Source: an uncultured Eubacteriales bacterium
Lineage (GTDB): Bacteria > Bacillota > Clostridia > Oscillospirales > CAG-272
NCBI GenBank assembly: GCA_934394585.1
Contig: CAKRQU010000003.1
Span: 1 to 64,000, forward strand
Direction of reading: 5' to 3'
Length of the DNA stretch: 64,000 nucleotides
The notes below the pieces were generated by a model. It was not told the DNA's origin and did no database searches. It saw only the letters and a list, made by a program, of their open reading frames with translations. Position numbers and translations under genes: made by a program. This document shows, piece by piece, positions 8,831 to 17,126 of the stretch (position 1 is the first letter of the stretch; each line of letters begins with the position of its first letter).

Positions 8831-9710
8831 CGGCGTTCTCATCCTGAATAAACCGTCGGGCATAACCTCACATGATGCCGTAGGCAAAATCCGTCGGCTT
8901 TTCGGTACGCGGGCTGTCGGTCATACCGGCACATTGGACCCCATGGCGTCGGGTGTACTTGTGATTTTGACGGGAAGCGCGACAAAAGCAAGCGAGTACG
9001 CCATGCGGCATAATAAAATCTATCGTGCGGGAATGCTTCTCGGCATTGTCACAGATACGGAGGATACGAGCGGAAGCATTCTCGAAAAAAGCGATGATGT
9101 CCCGTCCGAAAAAGAGGTTCTCGACGCCGTAGGAAAATTCCGCGGCGATATAATGCAGACCCCGCCCATGTACAGCGCGCTGAAAATAGGCGGCAAAAAG
9201 CTGTGCGATCTCGCACGCGAGGGCATCACGGTGGAACGCGAAGCGCGCCCCGTACACATCTATTCCATAGAGGCACATCGTGAAGACGACAGAAATTATA
9301 TTCTCGATGTGTCCTGCTCGAAAGGCACGTATATCCGCACACTGTGCGCCGACATAGGCGCGGCTCTCGGTTGCGGCGCCGCGATGAGCAGTCTTGTCCG
9401 CACGGGCGCAGGCGGTTTTTCGCTTGCCGACGCGGTGACGCTCGAAGCGCTGGAAAGCATGAGTGCGAGCGAGCGCTTTGCTCTGCTCCGCCCGACGGAA
9501 TCGCTTTTCTGCGATCTCGCGACAGTTGTTCTGCCGGATTTTTATGCGAGACTCGCGCGAAACGGCGCGGAAATATATCAGCACAAAATAAAAACGGATT
9601 TCCCGCCGGAAACCATGCTTCGCGTTTATGACAAGGACGGATTTTTCGCCATCGGCGAGGTTCGCTTGTATGAAGAAGGCTCGGCGATAAAGCTGATAAA
9701 ACGTTTTTGA
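8823..9710 (+). CDS. truB: tRNA pseudouridine-55 synthase
   Basis: Forms pseudouridine 55 in the T-psi-C arm of tRNAs. The N-terminal GVLILNKPSGITSHDAV and the catalytic aspartate in GHTGTLDPMASGVLV are present, followed by RGDIMQTPPMYSALKIGGK and CSKGTYIRTLCADIG. The 295-residue length is normal and includes a C-terminal extension of about 70 residues. Start ATG 8823 overlaps the nrnA stop by 8 nt. ribF, often next in this operon, is absent; a strong terminator follows the stop directly. Confidence 0.95.
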   Translation: MNDGVLILNKPSGITSHDAVGKIRRLFGTRAVGHTGTLDPMASGVLVILTGSATKASEYAMRHNKIYRAGMLLGIVTDTEDTSGSILEKSDDVPSEKEVLDAVGKFRGDIMQTPPMYSALKIGGKKLCDLAREGITVEREARPVHIYSIEAHREDDRNYILDVSCSKGTYIRTLCADIGAALGCGAAMSSLVRTGAGGFSLADAVTLEALESMSASERFALLRPTESLFCDLATVVLPDFYARLARNGAEIYQHKIKTDFPPETMLRVYDKDGFFAIGEVRLYEEGSAIKLIKRF

Positions 9711-9748
9711 AAACAAAAGGCAGGGTATTCCATGCCTTTTGTTTTTTT
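9711..9748 (+). terminator. Intrinsic terminator after truB
   Basis: Stem AAACAAAAGGCA / TGCCTTTTGTTT immediately after the truB stop, followed by a run of seven T. Confidence 0.9.
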
Positions 9749-9892
9749 CCCCCAAAAGAAAACGGAGCACGGGCCACTGCAGTCGCCCGAGGACGATGGT
9801 CGCGCTTTTTACTGACAAAAAGCACGGGAAATTACTTTTCCTCCGCAGGAGAACGGGGTGTACTTTTGCGTGACCAAAAGTACCAAAAGTCA

Positions 9893-10335
9893 AAAAGAGG
9901 AAGGTATTCCTCTTTTGAACTCTTTCTTTGTCGCCTCGCGGCGACTCGTGCGAACATACTGCCCCGACAGTCCGACCATAGACTAAACCGGAAGCGCAGT
10001 TCAGACCCCCGCTTAACACAGGCTTTTGCCTGCGCAGACTTTAGCTTTAGCCGCTCCAACTTGATACGCGTCAAGTCATGCTCGCTCCGTCAGAGTTTAG
10101 CTTACAGTGGGAAGTGTAGCTGAACTTTCGGCGTGGCACCACCCACCCCGTCGAATCTGCTCGCTTTTTGCGGGCGCTATGTTCGCACGCGCGGTATGGC
10201 TGATGATATGCGGAGAGATAGACAAAAGCTTTTTATTTTGCTATCTATAGCACTTACTTGCCGCGCATTACTTTTTGCGGCTGACTCGACGGGGTGCGAG
10301 GTAGTTTGCAAAGGAGGGCGAGGAGCCTTCCTTTG
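9893..10335 (+). repeat. Dispersed structured element, copy A (443-bp core)
   Basis: Non-coding repeat with close relatives at 19451-19893, 42491-42932 and 58990-59478. The core opens with the hairpin AAAAGAGGAA-N4-TTCCTCTTTT (9893-9916). Next come GTCGCCTCGCGGCGAC (9930-9945), a variable stem near 10015-10035, and an 11-bp long-range stem CACCCCGTCGA (10144-10154) with TCGACGGGGTG (10286-10296). The long stem encloses a nested GCGCGG / CCGCGC pair (10189-10194 with 10261-10266) and inner hairpins. The core closes with CAAAGGA..TCCTTTG (10309-10335). The whole gap between truB and the next gene (9749-10680) is this core plus hairpin modules: GGGCGAC-GTCGCCC near 10559, GTCATGGC-GCCATGAC at 10412-10430, and paired GCAACGTGC/GCACATTGC blocks near 10460-10535. 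No ORF here is credible. Confidence 0.85.
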
Positions 10336-10680
10336 ATGACTTTTCCCGCGCTTTTCGTCAGTGAAAAGCGCGACCCCCGTTTCTCCTTGCGGAGAAAAAA
10401 ACAATCCCTCAGTCATGGCTACGCCATGACAGCTCTGACCCTTTCTCGGCGAAGTGGGGCAACGTGCTTCGCACATTGCTTAATTCCCTTGCGCAGAGGA
10501 GCCGAAGCAACGTGCGCCGCGCGTTGCTTGATTTCTTTGCCCAAAGAAAAAGAGCACGGGCGACCGCAGTCGCCCGCCTTCTTCTTTTTACTAAAAGAAG
10601 CAAATACGCGACTGCGCCGCCCGCTTCTTTTCCCCCCTATTTTCTTTTAAAGAAAATGGCGCCACATTCCCGCAGGGGCA

Positions 10681-10730
10681 AAAAACTCCCCGAGGCATTG
10701 CTTGGAAAAGCAGTCCTCATGGGAGTTTTT
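10681..10730 (-). terminator. Terminator of the minus-strand rlmD-to-radical-SAM run
   Basis: A long branched hairpin with outer stem AACTCCC/GGGAGTT and inner GAGG/CCTC and TGCTT/AAGCA pairs lies 20 nt downstream of the radical SAM stop, with a T run on the minus strand. Confidence 0.75.
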
Positions 10731-10749
10731 GATATATTATACAGCCGTA

Positions 10750-11649
10750 TCACTTCTCATCCACGCCCGTCATATCGAAAGGCGGAATGAAGCTTTCCTG
10801 CGCCGTACCTTCTTCCTGTACGAACGCTTTCGTTATTCCCTCATCTATGGCAAAATTTATAATTTCGTCATACTCGTGCGCGGTTATTTTCCGTGCAAGC
10901 TCGGGATACGGCACGCCCGCCATCGGCGTGTACTGGTTCATTATCGAAATATAAATGCGCCCGCCGTACGTGCGATGCAGATAGCGGAGCACGCTTTTGG
11001 CGTCGAGCTGTCCCTCCGGCAATATCAGCACGCGCACTATTGTGCCGCGCTTCATAAGTCCGTCGGAAGAAAAAACCGCCTCGCCCGTCTGGCGCACCAT
11101 TTCCGCCGTCGCCGCTTTTGTCGCATCGGGATAATCCGCCGCCGCGCTGTATTTTTTAGCACGAGACGACGACATATATTTGAAATCGGTGAGATATACG
11201 TCGATGAGCCCGTCCAAAGTTTTCAGCGTTTCGACGCTCTCATATCCGCCGCAATTATAAACGAACGGAAGCGAAAATCCGCGTTCCTTTGCCATGATTA
11301 TCGCCTCGCGTATCTGCGGCGTGAAATGCGTTGGCGTGACGAGATTTATATTATGCACGCCTTTTTCCGCCAGCTCAAAAAATATCCCGCAAAGCCGCTC
11401 GCACGAAATTTCCTTTCCGAAACCGCCGTGCGCGATATCCGCATTCTGGCAATAAACGCACCGCAGGCTGCATCCCGAAAAGAAAATCGTTCCCGACCCA
11501 TGTTCGCCCGAGATGCACGGCTCTTCCCAATAATGCGGCGCGGCACGCGCTATTTTTATTTTTGCGCCCTGCCCGCAGTAGCCTGTGCCGCCATATCTGT
11601 CGGCGCCGCATTTTCGCGGGCAGATCCCGCATTTTTCTAAATTATACAT
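10750..11649 (-). CDS. Radical SAM protein, COG1313/PflX-like
   Basis: 299-residue radical S-adenosylmethionine protein. The cluster motif is CSLRCVYC (Cys60, Cys64, Cys67), preceded by a cysteine-rich N-terminus (Cys7, Cys10, Cys14, Cys25) that may hold a second metal site. The architecture matches the uncharacterised pyruvate-formate-lyase-activase-like family COG1313, whose substrate is not established. Fe-S chemistry fits an anaerobe. It is the last gene of the minus-strand run, 9 nt after the preceding small gene. A glycyl-radical enzyme partner is not present in the window. Confidence 0.8.
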   Translation of the reverse strand: MYNLEKCGICPRKCGADRYGGTGYCGQGAKIKIARAAPHYWEEPCISGEHGSGTIFFSGCSLRCVYCQNADIAHGGFGKEISCERLCGIFFELAEKGVHNINLVTPTHFTPQIREAIIMAKERGFSLPFVYNCGGYESVETLKTLDGLIDVYLTDFKYMSSSRAKKYSAAADYPDATKAATAEMVRQTGEAVFSSDGLMKRGTIVRVLILPEGQLDAKSVLRYLHRTYGGRIYISIMNQYTPMAGVPYPELARKITAHEYDEIINFAIDEGITKAFVQEEGTAQESFIPPFDMTGVDEK

Positions 11650-11658
11650 CCGTATTAT

Positions 11659-12039
11659 TTAAACTCCGAGTATGTAAAATCCGTTATACTTTTGTATATC
11701 TTCCTCAAGCCAGTCTGCGATTGTCTCGTATTCACGCGGCTTTTCCGCTTTTATCGCGGCGAGTATCTCCGTCGCACGCGCGGCACCGTAATAATTCAGC
11801 CCATAAAAGCAGAACTTGCCCGAACCGTCGGGAGAAATGCACGGTTCGAGATATTTCCCGTATTCCGCCGTAAATTCGTTTATCAGATCCGTATCGACAT
11901 AGAGCGAATCATCGCTCCAATAAGCTATGCGCGAGAGCGAAAAAAGCTTCTTTTTATCGTATCGGCGGCAAAAGGCAAATTCCATATAATCGCCGCCGTG
12001 CCGCTCGCCGTTACGGCAGAAAAATTTTCCCTCGCTCAT
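11659..12039 (-). CDS. Hypothetical protein, family not recognised
   Basis: 126-residue soluble acidic protein, not recognised. It is rich in Tyr and Phe, has no signal peptide or membrane segment, and ends in a helical WLEEDIQKYNGFYILGV. The mixed alpha/beta character and a C-terminal EYETIADWLEEDI stretch would suit a small immunity-like or DUF protein, but I cannot assign one. The start at 12039 makes an ATGA overlap with the NUDIX stop, so it is translationally coupled to that gene and probably real. Confidence 0.6.
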   Translation of the reverse strand: MSEGKFFCRNGERHGGDYMEFAFCRRYDKKKLFSLSRIAYWSDDSLYVDTDLINEFTAEYGKYLEPCISPDGSGKFCFYGLNYYGAARATEILAAIKAEKPREYETIADWLEEDIQKYNGFYILGV

Positions 12040-12488
12040 TTTATTATCGCCCTCCATTCGCTTCCCGTGACAATATACTGAAATTCCGTTTTTGCGGGGT
12101 CGAGCATCATATCCACGAGCGTGCCGAGATCGGCTACGGCATTTCTGCCGTCTATCTCATCGCGCGAAAGCCAGAGCATTTCGCCCTCGTCGGACGAGCG
12201 AAGCTCTCCCGAAAATTTTTCCGTTTCGAAGAGAAAAACCACATATCTGCCGCCGTCATCGCGCGGAAACTGCTTTACCCCGCAGAGGTGCGGCTCGCTT
12301 ATATCAAGCCCCGTTTCTTCCTTCATCTCGCGTATCACCGCGTCGACTACGGATTCGCCCGGCTCTATATGCCCGCCCGGGAGCGCCGGTCCGTGCCAGT
12401 CGGCTTTTGTTCTGTTTTGCAGGAGCAGGCGCTTTCCCTCGTGAACGAGGCAAAGCACCGTCAGCTCCGTTTTTTCTGTTCTGTCCAT
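12036..12488 (-). CDS. NUDIX hydrolase (MutT/8-oxo-dGTPase-like)
   Basis: Cytoplasmic pyrophosphohydrolase of 150 residues. The complete NUDIX box GX5EX7REUXEEXGU runs from Gly39 to about residue 61 (GHIEPGE...REMKEETG), so metal-dependent hydrolysis of a nucleoside diphosphate derivative is expected. A LLLQNRTKADWHGPALPGG lead resembles the MTH1/YtkD-like branch that acts on oxidised purine nucleotides, but substrate prediction in this superfamily is unreliable. It lies 14 nt behind the ABC exporter and overlaps the next gene. Confidence 0.88.
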   Translation of the reverse strand: MDRTEKTELTVLCLVHEGKRLLLQNRTKADWHGPALPGGHIEPGESVVDAVIREMKEETGLDISEPHLCGVKQFPRDDGGRYVVFLFETEKFSGELRSSDEGEMLWLSRDEIDGRNAVADLGTLVDMMLDPAKTEFQYIVTGSEWRAIIK

Positions 12489-12502
12489 ATTTTCCTCATG
12501 CC

Positions 12503-14269
12503 TTATACAGGCTGAAACTGGCTGTTGTAAAGCTTTTCGTAAAATCCGCCTTTGGAAAGCAGTTCGTCATGCGTGCCCTGTTCTATTATCTTGCCGTCGC
12601 GCATCACGAGGATGAGAGAAGCGTTTCTGATAGTCGAGAGTCTGTGCGCCACGACAAAGCTCGTCTTGCCGCGCATCAGTTTATCAAATGCATCCTGAAC
12701 CTGAAGCTCGGTTCTCGTATCTATATTCGAGGTAGCCTCGTCGAGTATGAGCATAGGCGGCAGAGTGAGCATTACGCGGGTGATACAGAGCAGCTGTTTC
12801 TGACCCTGGCTGATGCTGTCTTCATTCAGCACGGTATCGAGTCCCTGCGGCAGCTTTTCGATAAATTCCCAGCTGTGCGCGTCCTTTGCCGCGCGTATGA
12901 TTTCTTCATCCGTGGCATCCGGCTTGCCGAAGCAGATATTTTCGCGCACGGTGCCGCTTTTTATCCATGTTTCCTGGAGCACCATGCCGAAGCTTTCGCG
13001 CAGTGAATGGCGCGAAAGACTCACCTCCGGTTTGCCGTCGATATCTATTTCGCCCGCGTCCACGTCGTAAAAACGCATCAGCAGGTTTATAAATGTCGTT
13101 TTGCCGCATCCTGTCGGTCCGACTATCGCTATGCGCATGCCCGGCTCTGCATGCAGATTGAAATTTTCTATCAGTTTCTTTTCTTTATTGTAGCTGAAAG
13201 CGACATTGCGTATATCGACCTCGCCGCGCACGTTTTCGAGAGTACCATCGGCATCAGGCGTTTCTTCCTTTTCCTCCATCAGCTCAAAAAGTCTGCCCGC
13301 GCAGGCGAGTGCATTCTGCATTTCCGTGATAACGGAGCTGATATCGTTGAAGGGCTTCATATACTGGCTCGCATACGAGAGAAGCACCGCGAGTCCGCCC
13401 GCAGTGAGATTTCCGCGGGTAATCATCAGCGCGCCGACGAGCGCGACGAGCGCGTAGACTATATTGTTTACAAATCTCGTGGACGGGTTTGTAAGGCTGC
13501 TGTAGAAAACCGCTTTCTGGCTGTAAACGCGGAGCTTTTCGTTTATCTCGGCAAAACGATCCGAGCTTCTCTTTTCATAGCCGAAAGCGCGGACTGCTTT
13601 CTGTCCGCCTATCATCTCATCGGTGAGCGCTGTCTGCGCACCGCGCGCCTCGCTTTGCTTGCGGAACATGCTGTACGAGCGCGAAGCGATGAATTTCGCC
13701 ACGATAAAGCTGAGCGGCGTGAGGACAAGCACCATCAGCGTGATCCATACGTTTTTGGAAAGCATGAAAATCAGCGTGAGCACTATCGTGACTACGCCGG
13801 AGAAAAGCTGAGTGAAACCGAGCAGCAAACCGTCGGAAAGGATATCCGCATCGGAAATCACGCGGCTGACTATATCGCCCGTGCTGTGGCTGTCGAGATA
13901 GGAGAGCGGCAGGCGCTGAATATGCTTTATCGCGCCGGAACGTATATCGCGCACTATACGATATGTCATGCGGTTGTTCACGAGGTTCATCAGCCATGCC
14001 GCAAAAGCGGAAACAGAAGCGAAAACGAGTATTTTCGCGAGATAAACCCACATCGAATCAAAATTCACATTGCCTTCATCGACGATATTGTCGATAGCAT
14101 CGCCGAAAAGCATCGGCACATAGAGCTGGAGCGCCACGGAAAGCGCGGCGAGTATTATCCCCGCGAAAAGCAGTATGCGGTATTTCGAAATGAACCACAT
14201 CAGTTTGCCGAATGTACCTTTGCCCGCGCGGGAAATTTTTTCTTTATTCATGATATTATCTTTTTTCAT
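12503..14269 (-). CDS. Heterodimeric ABC exporter, subunit with intact Walker B
   Basis: Type IV ABC half-transporter of 588 residues: six membrane segments (about residues 20-320), then a nucleotide-binding domain with Walker A GPTGCGKTT and Walker B LILDEATSNID with the catalytic Glu. Its signature is degenerate (ISQGQ instead of LSGGQ). The partner encoded upstream has the opposite defect, so the two make a heterodimer with one canonical and one degenerate ATP site, as in TM287/288-type exporters. ATG 14269 has GGGAGG overlapping the stop of the partner gene. Drug or lipid export is likely; the substrate is unknown. Confidence 0.9.
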   Translation of the reverse strand: MKKDNIMNKEKISRAGKGTFGKLMWFISKYRILLFAGIILAALSVALQLYVPMLFGDAIDNIVDEGNVNFDSMWVYLAKILVFASVSAFAAWLMNLVNNRMTYRIVRDIRSGAIKHIQRLPLSYLDSHSTGDIVSRVISDADILSDGLLLGFTQLFSGVVTIVLTLIFMLSKNVWITLMVLVLTPLSFIVAKFIASRSYSMFRKQSEARGAQTALTDEMIGGQKAVRAFGYEKRSSDRFAEINEKLRVYSQKAVFYSSLTNPSTRFVNNIVYALVALVGALMITRGNLTAGGLAVLLSYASQYMKPFNDISSVITEMQNALACAGRLFELMEEKEETPDADGTLENVRGEVDIRNVAFSYNKEKKLIENFNLHAEPGMRIAIVGPTGCGKTTFINLLMRFYDVDAGEIDIDGKPEVSLSRHSLRESFGMVLQETWIKSGTVRENICFGKPDATDEEIIRAAKDAHSWEFIEKLPQGLDTVLNEDSISQGQKQLLCITRVMLTLPPMLILDEATSNIDTRTELQVQDAFDKLMRGKTSFVVAHRLSTIRNASLILVMRDGKIIEQGTHDELLSKGGFYEKLYNSQFQPV

Positions 14270-14284
14270 TTATCGCGCCTCCCA

Positions 14285-16027
14285 TCAGTTTGCCTTTGCA
14301 TAGAGCGCGCGCTCTTCTGGAAACTGCGAGAAATATATTTCCCTGTATGTGTCGCAGGTCTGCATGAGGAAATCATGAGTGCCTATGCCCATCATGGCGC
14401 CGTTGTCGAGGACTATTATTTTGTCCGCCTGCTTTATACCCGCTATTCTCTGCGAAACGAGGAATACCGTAGTGCCGCCGCCGATGGAATGTATCGCTTT
14501 TCTCAGCGCCGCGTCGGTAGCATAGTCGAGCGCGCTGGAGCTGTCGTCGAGAATGAGTATTTCCGGCTTTTTCGTGAGTGTGCGCGCGATGGAAATTCTC
14601 TGCTTCTGTCCGCCGGAGAGATTTCTGCCGTTCTGCTCAAGCTCAAAATCGAGCTTACCGTCCTTGCCTTCCACCACTTCTTTCGCCTGCGCCGTGGTGA
14701 GCGCATCCCAGAGAGCGGCGTCATCGGCGTTTTCATCGCCGAAGCGGAGATTTTCACCGATGCTTCCCGAGAAAAGCACGGATCTCTGCTGTACCACGCC
14801 GACCTTGCGGCAAATCGTTTTTTCGGTATATTCCTTTACGTTGTTGCCGTCTATATAAACTGCGCCGTCGCTCGCGTCGTAGAAACGCGGTATCAGGCTG
14901 ACGAGCGTGGTTTTGCCGCTGCCCGTACCGCCTATTATGCCGATGGTTTCGCCTTTTTTCGCCTCAAAAGAAATGTTTTTCAGGCTCGGCGCGGAAGCAC
15001 TCTTGTACGAAAAAGTGACATTGTCAAAGCATACGGCGCAGTCGCTTTCCTTCGCCTCGGCATCGTGCGCGGGATATGTCATGCTCGTTTCCACGGAAAG
15101 GATATTTGCCACACGCTTCGCGCATGCCATGGATTTATTGAGAGTAATGATAAGCGAAGCGAGCTTTATCAGCTCCACTATTATCTGGAGCATGTAATTG
15201 TAAAGCGCTATCACATAGCCCTGCTCGAGCGCGCCCGTATTCACCTGCACGGCGGCACGGTCGATGAGGAAAACAGCGCCGATATTTATCAGCACATAGG
15301 TGAGCGGATTGAGCAGAGCCGATATTTTGCCGACGAATTCATTGAGCTTTGTCAGCGCTCTGTTGCTTTCTTCAAATTCGGCTACGGAATGCTCCTCGCG
15401 GCAGAATGCGCGTATCACGCGCACGCCCGTGAGATTTTCTCTCGTCAGCCCCGTCACGCGGTCCAGTCCGCTCTGCACTTTGCCGAAAAGCGGTATGCTC
15501 ACGAGCATTATCGCAAATACCACGGCAAAAAGCACAGGTATCGTAATGGCAAAAACGATGCCGCATTTCACATTTATTATGAAAGCCGCTATCATCGAGC
15601 CGATGACGATAAAAGGACTGCGCAGCAGCAGGCGAAGCCCGAGATTCAGTCCGTTCTGCACCTGGTTTATATCGCTTCCGAGTCTGGTCAGTATGGTATC
15701 CGTGCCGAGCGTATCGAGTTCGGTAAAGGAAAGCCCCTGCACATGGTCAAATACAGCCTGGCGGAGCGATGCGGCAAAACCGACGCTCGCTTTTGCGGCA
15801 AAAAACTGTGCCGCCACAGTACAGCCCAGTCCGAGTGCCGCCATACCGAGAAGTATCAGCGCGCAGCGCACCATATAGGCTTTGTCGCCGTTTTTCACGC
15901 CGACATTTATCATATCGGCGACGACTACCGGCACGAGCAGGTCGAAAGCCACTTCCAGCACCTTAAAAAGCGGTGCGAGAATGCTTTCTTTCCTGTACTT
16001 TTTCAGATAGATGAGCAATTTTTTCAT
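14285..16027 (-). CDS. Heterodimeric ABC exporter, subunit with degenerate Walker B
   Basis: Type IV ABC half-transporter of 580 residues from ATG 16027 (GGAG 13 nt upstream). The open frame continues to 16141, but that stretch overlaps the PPC gene and has no transporter features. Six membrane segments are followed by Walker A GGTGSGKTT, canonical signature NLSGGQKQR, and Walker B LILDDSSSALD, in which Asp replaces the catalytic Glu. That combination marks the non-hydrolysing side of heterodimeric exporters. The 15-nt gap to the partner gene implies co-expression. Confidence 0.9.
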   Translation of the reverse strand: MKKLLIYLKKYRKESILAPLFKVLEVAFDLLVPVVVADMINVGVKNGDKAYMVRCALILLGMAALGLGCTVAAQFFAAKASVGFAASLRQAVFDHVQGLSFTELDTLGTDTILTRLGSDINQVQNGLNLGLRLLLRSPFIVIGSMIAAFIINVKCGIVFAITIPVLFAVVFAIMLVSIPLFGKVQSGLDRVTGLTRENLTGVRVIRAFCREEHSVAEFEESNRALTKLNEFVGKISALLNPLTYVLINIGAVFLIDRAAVQVNTGALEQGYVIALYNYMLQIIVELIKLASLIITLNKSMACAKRVANILSVETSMTYPAHDAEAKESDCAVCFDNVTFSYKSASAPSLKNISFEAKKGETIGIIGGTGSGKTTLVSLIPRFYDASDGAVYIDGNNVKEYTEKTICRKVGVVQQRSVLFSGSIGENLRFGDENADDAALWDALTTAQAKEVVEGKDGKLDFELEQNGRNLSGGQKQRISIARTLTKKPEILILDDSSSALDYATDAALRKAIHSIGGGTTVFLVSQRIAGIKQADKIIVLDNGAMMGIGTHDFLMQTCDTYREIYFSQFPEERALYAKAN

Positions 16028-16097
16028 TTTGTTGGTTTTTCTCCGTTTGTTTTGCGTGATTAAAAATATGTAATCGCGGAATTTCCGCTCCTCGTTT

Positions 16098-16523
16098 TCA
16101 TTTCCCGAAATCGAGCAGATTAAGCCCGATGCCGTCATCAAATCTGCGCCCGACCGCGCCGCATAATGTGCGCACGAAAATTTCCGCCGTAGCGCTTATC
16201 ACCGCGCTGTTCAGATGCCCGCCGAAAACCGCTCCCGCGGCATTGCCTGCCGAAAAATGCAGATGCAGATAAGGCTTTCCTTCCTTTTGCGTGATATTTC
16301 CCGAAAGCGAAACTATCTCATAAGCGCCCGAAAATTCGTTTGCGTAATATTTTTTCTCTGTCGTATCGTAAACTCCTACGGTAAAAGCATTCACCGCGCC
16401 TATGCCGCTCACTTCGGCGAGCGTGATATTTTCCTTTTCGGCAAAGGAAAGCAAAGCCGTGCATATTTCCTCGCCTACTCCGAGCCGCAGAATGTATGTG
16501 TCGCCGTATTTTCCGTAATCCAT
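16098..16523 (-). CDS. PPC/DUF296 domain protein
   Basis: 141-residue single-domain protein of the plant-and-prokaryote-conserved (DUF296) family. Its clear signature is a metal-binding HLHFSAG strand followed by AVFGGHLNSAVISATAEIFV. Bacterial members form trimers, and some bind DNA in plants as part of AT-hook proteins; the bacterial role is unknown. A strong AAAGGAGG box precedes ATG 16523. It sits in the middle of the minus-strand run between a small membrane protein and the ABC exporter. Confidence 0.85.
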   Translation of the reverse strand: MDYGKYGDTYILRLGVGEEICTALLSFAEKENITLAEVSGIGAVNAFTVGVYDTTEKKYYANEFSGAYEIVSLSGNITQKEGKPYLHLHFSAGNAAGAVFGGHLNSAVISATAEIFVRTLCGAVGRRFDDGIGLNLLDFGK

Positions 16524-16556
16524 ATTTTCCTCCTTTGCTTATATCGATGCGCGCCG

Positions 16557-17114
16557 TTACCACGCGTTGTCGATATTTATCCTGTTTTCTCCGGACTTTT
16601 TCGCTTTTTCGTTGCGGATTATTTTTATAAGCCTGCCGGCATAATAAATTCCGAATCCTGAAAAAAATATTCCCATCGCCGCAATTCCCAAGCCTTCTTT
16701 TACCAGATGCGCCGTGGCATCTCTGTAGGAAACTATATCGCTTCCTCCGCGCTCTATTTCAAGGATATCGCCGCCTCTCGGATGAACGCGAATGACAAGG
16801 CTGTCGCCGCCGCGCAGTCTGCCGACGGCGCTTTTGACATTGCCGAAATTATCGATGGACATATCTTCATAATCGCTGAATTTCAGGATTATCGTTTCGC
16901 TGTAATATTTATCGCGCACATCATATTTCATCTCGTAATAAGAAAATGTCGCCTGTATCACTTTGGCATCTTTCCATTTTACAGGCGAATAGCAGTCAAG
17001 TGCAATCACGATGCATAAGGCGCCCACAAGAAAGCAGATTATCACCGCCGCTATTGCCCGGCCTTTTGTAAGCTCGTCTTTTTTCTTCGCTTTGCCAGCC
17101 GCTTTTTCTTCCAT
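16557..17114 (-). CDS. Two-helix membrane protein with extracytoplasmic beta domain (DUF3592-like layout)
   Basis: 185 residues: a lysine-rich cytoplasmic N-terminus, a membrane helix at about residues 20-42, a ~90-residue outside beta-rich segment with SETIILKFSDYEDM and GGDSLVIRVHPRGGDILEI, and a second helix at about 140-162. Two helices around a beta-sandwich is the layout of DUF3592-type proteins, but I do not claim the family. It has a good ribosome-binding site (GAAAGGA) and lies 12 nt downstream of rlmD. Confidence 0.6.
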   Translation of the reverse strand: MEEKAAGKAKKKDELTKGRAIAAVIICFLVGALCIVIALDCYSPVKWKDAKVIQATFSYYEMKYDVRDKYYSETIILKFSDYEDMSIDNFGNVKSAVGRLRGGDSLVIRVHPRGGDILEIERGGSDIVSYRDATAHLVKEGLGIAAMGIFFSGFGIYYAGRLIKIIRNEKAKKSGENRINIDNAW

Positions 17115-17126
17115 GATGTTTTCCTT

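Noticed and set aside
9832..10133. Several ORFs of 60-138 residues inside element copies A-D, partly alike between copies
   Set aside because: They are conserved in more than one frame only because the DNA is conserved. They carry no ribosome-binding sites, have low-complexity composition, and differ in stop positions between copies.
13007..16063. A 1018-codon plus-strand ORF across the ABC exporter genes
   Set aside because: It is the antisense shadow of two well-supported genes on the minus strand, spans their junction, and shows no recognisable domain or ribosome-binding site.
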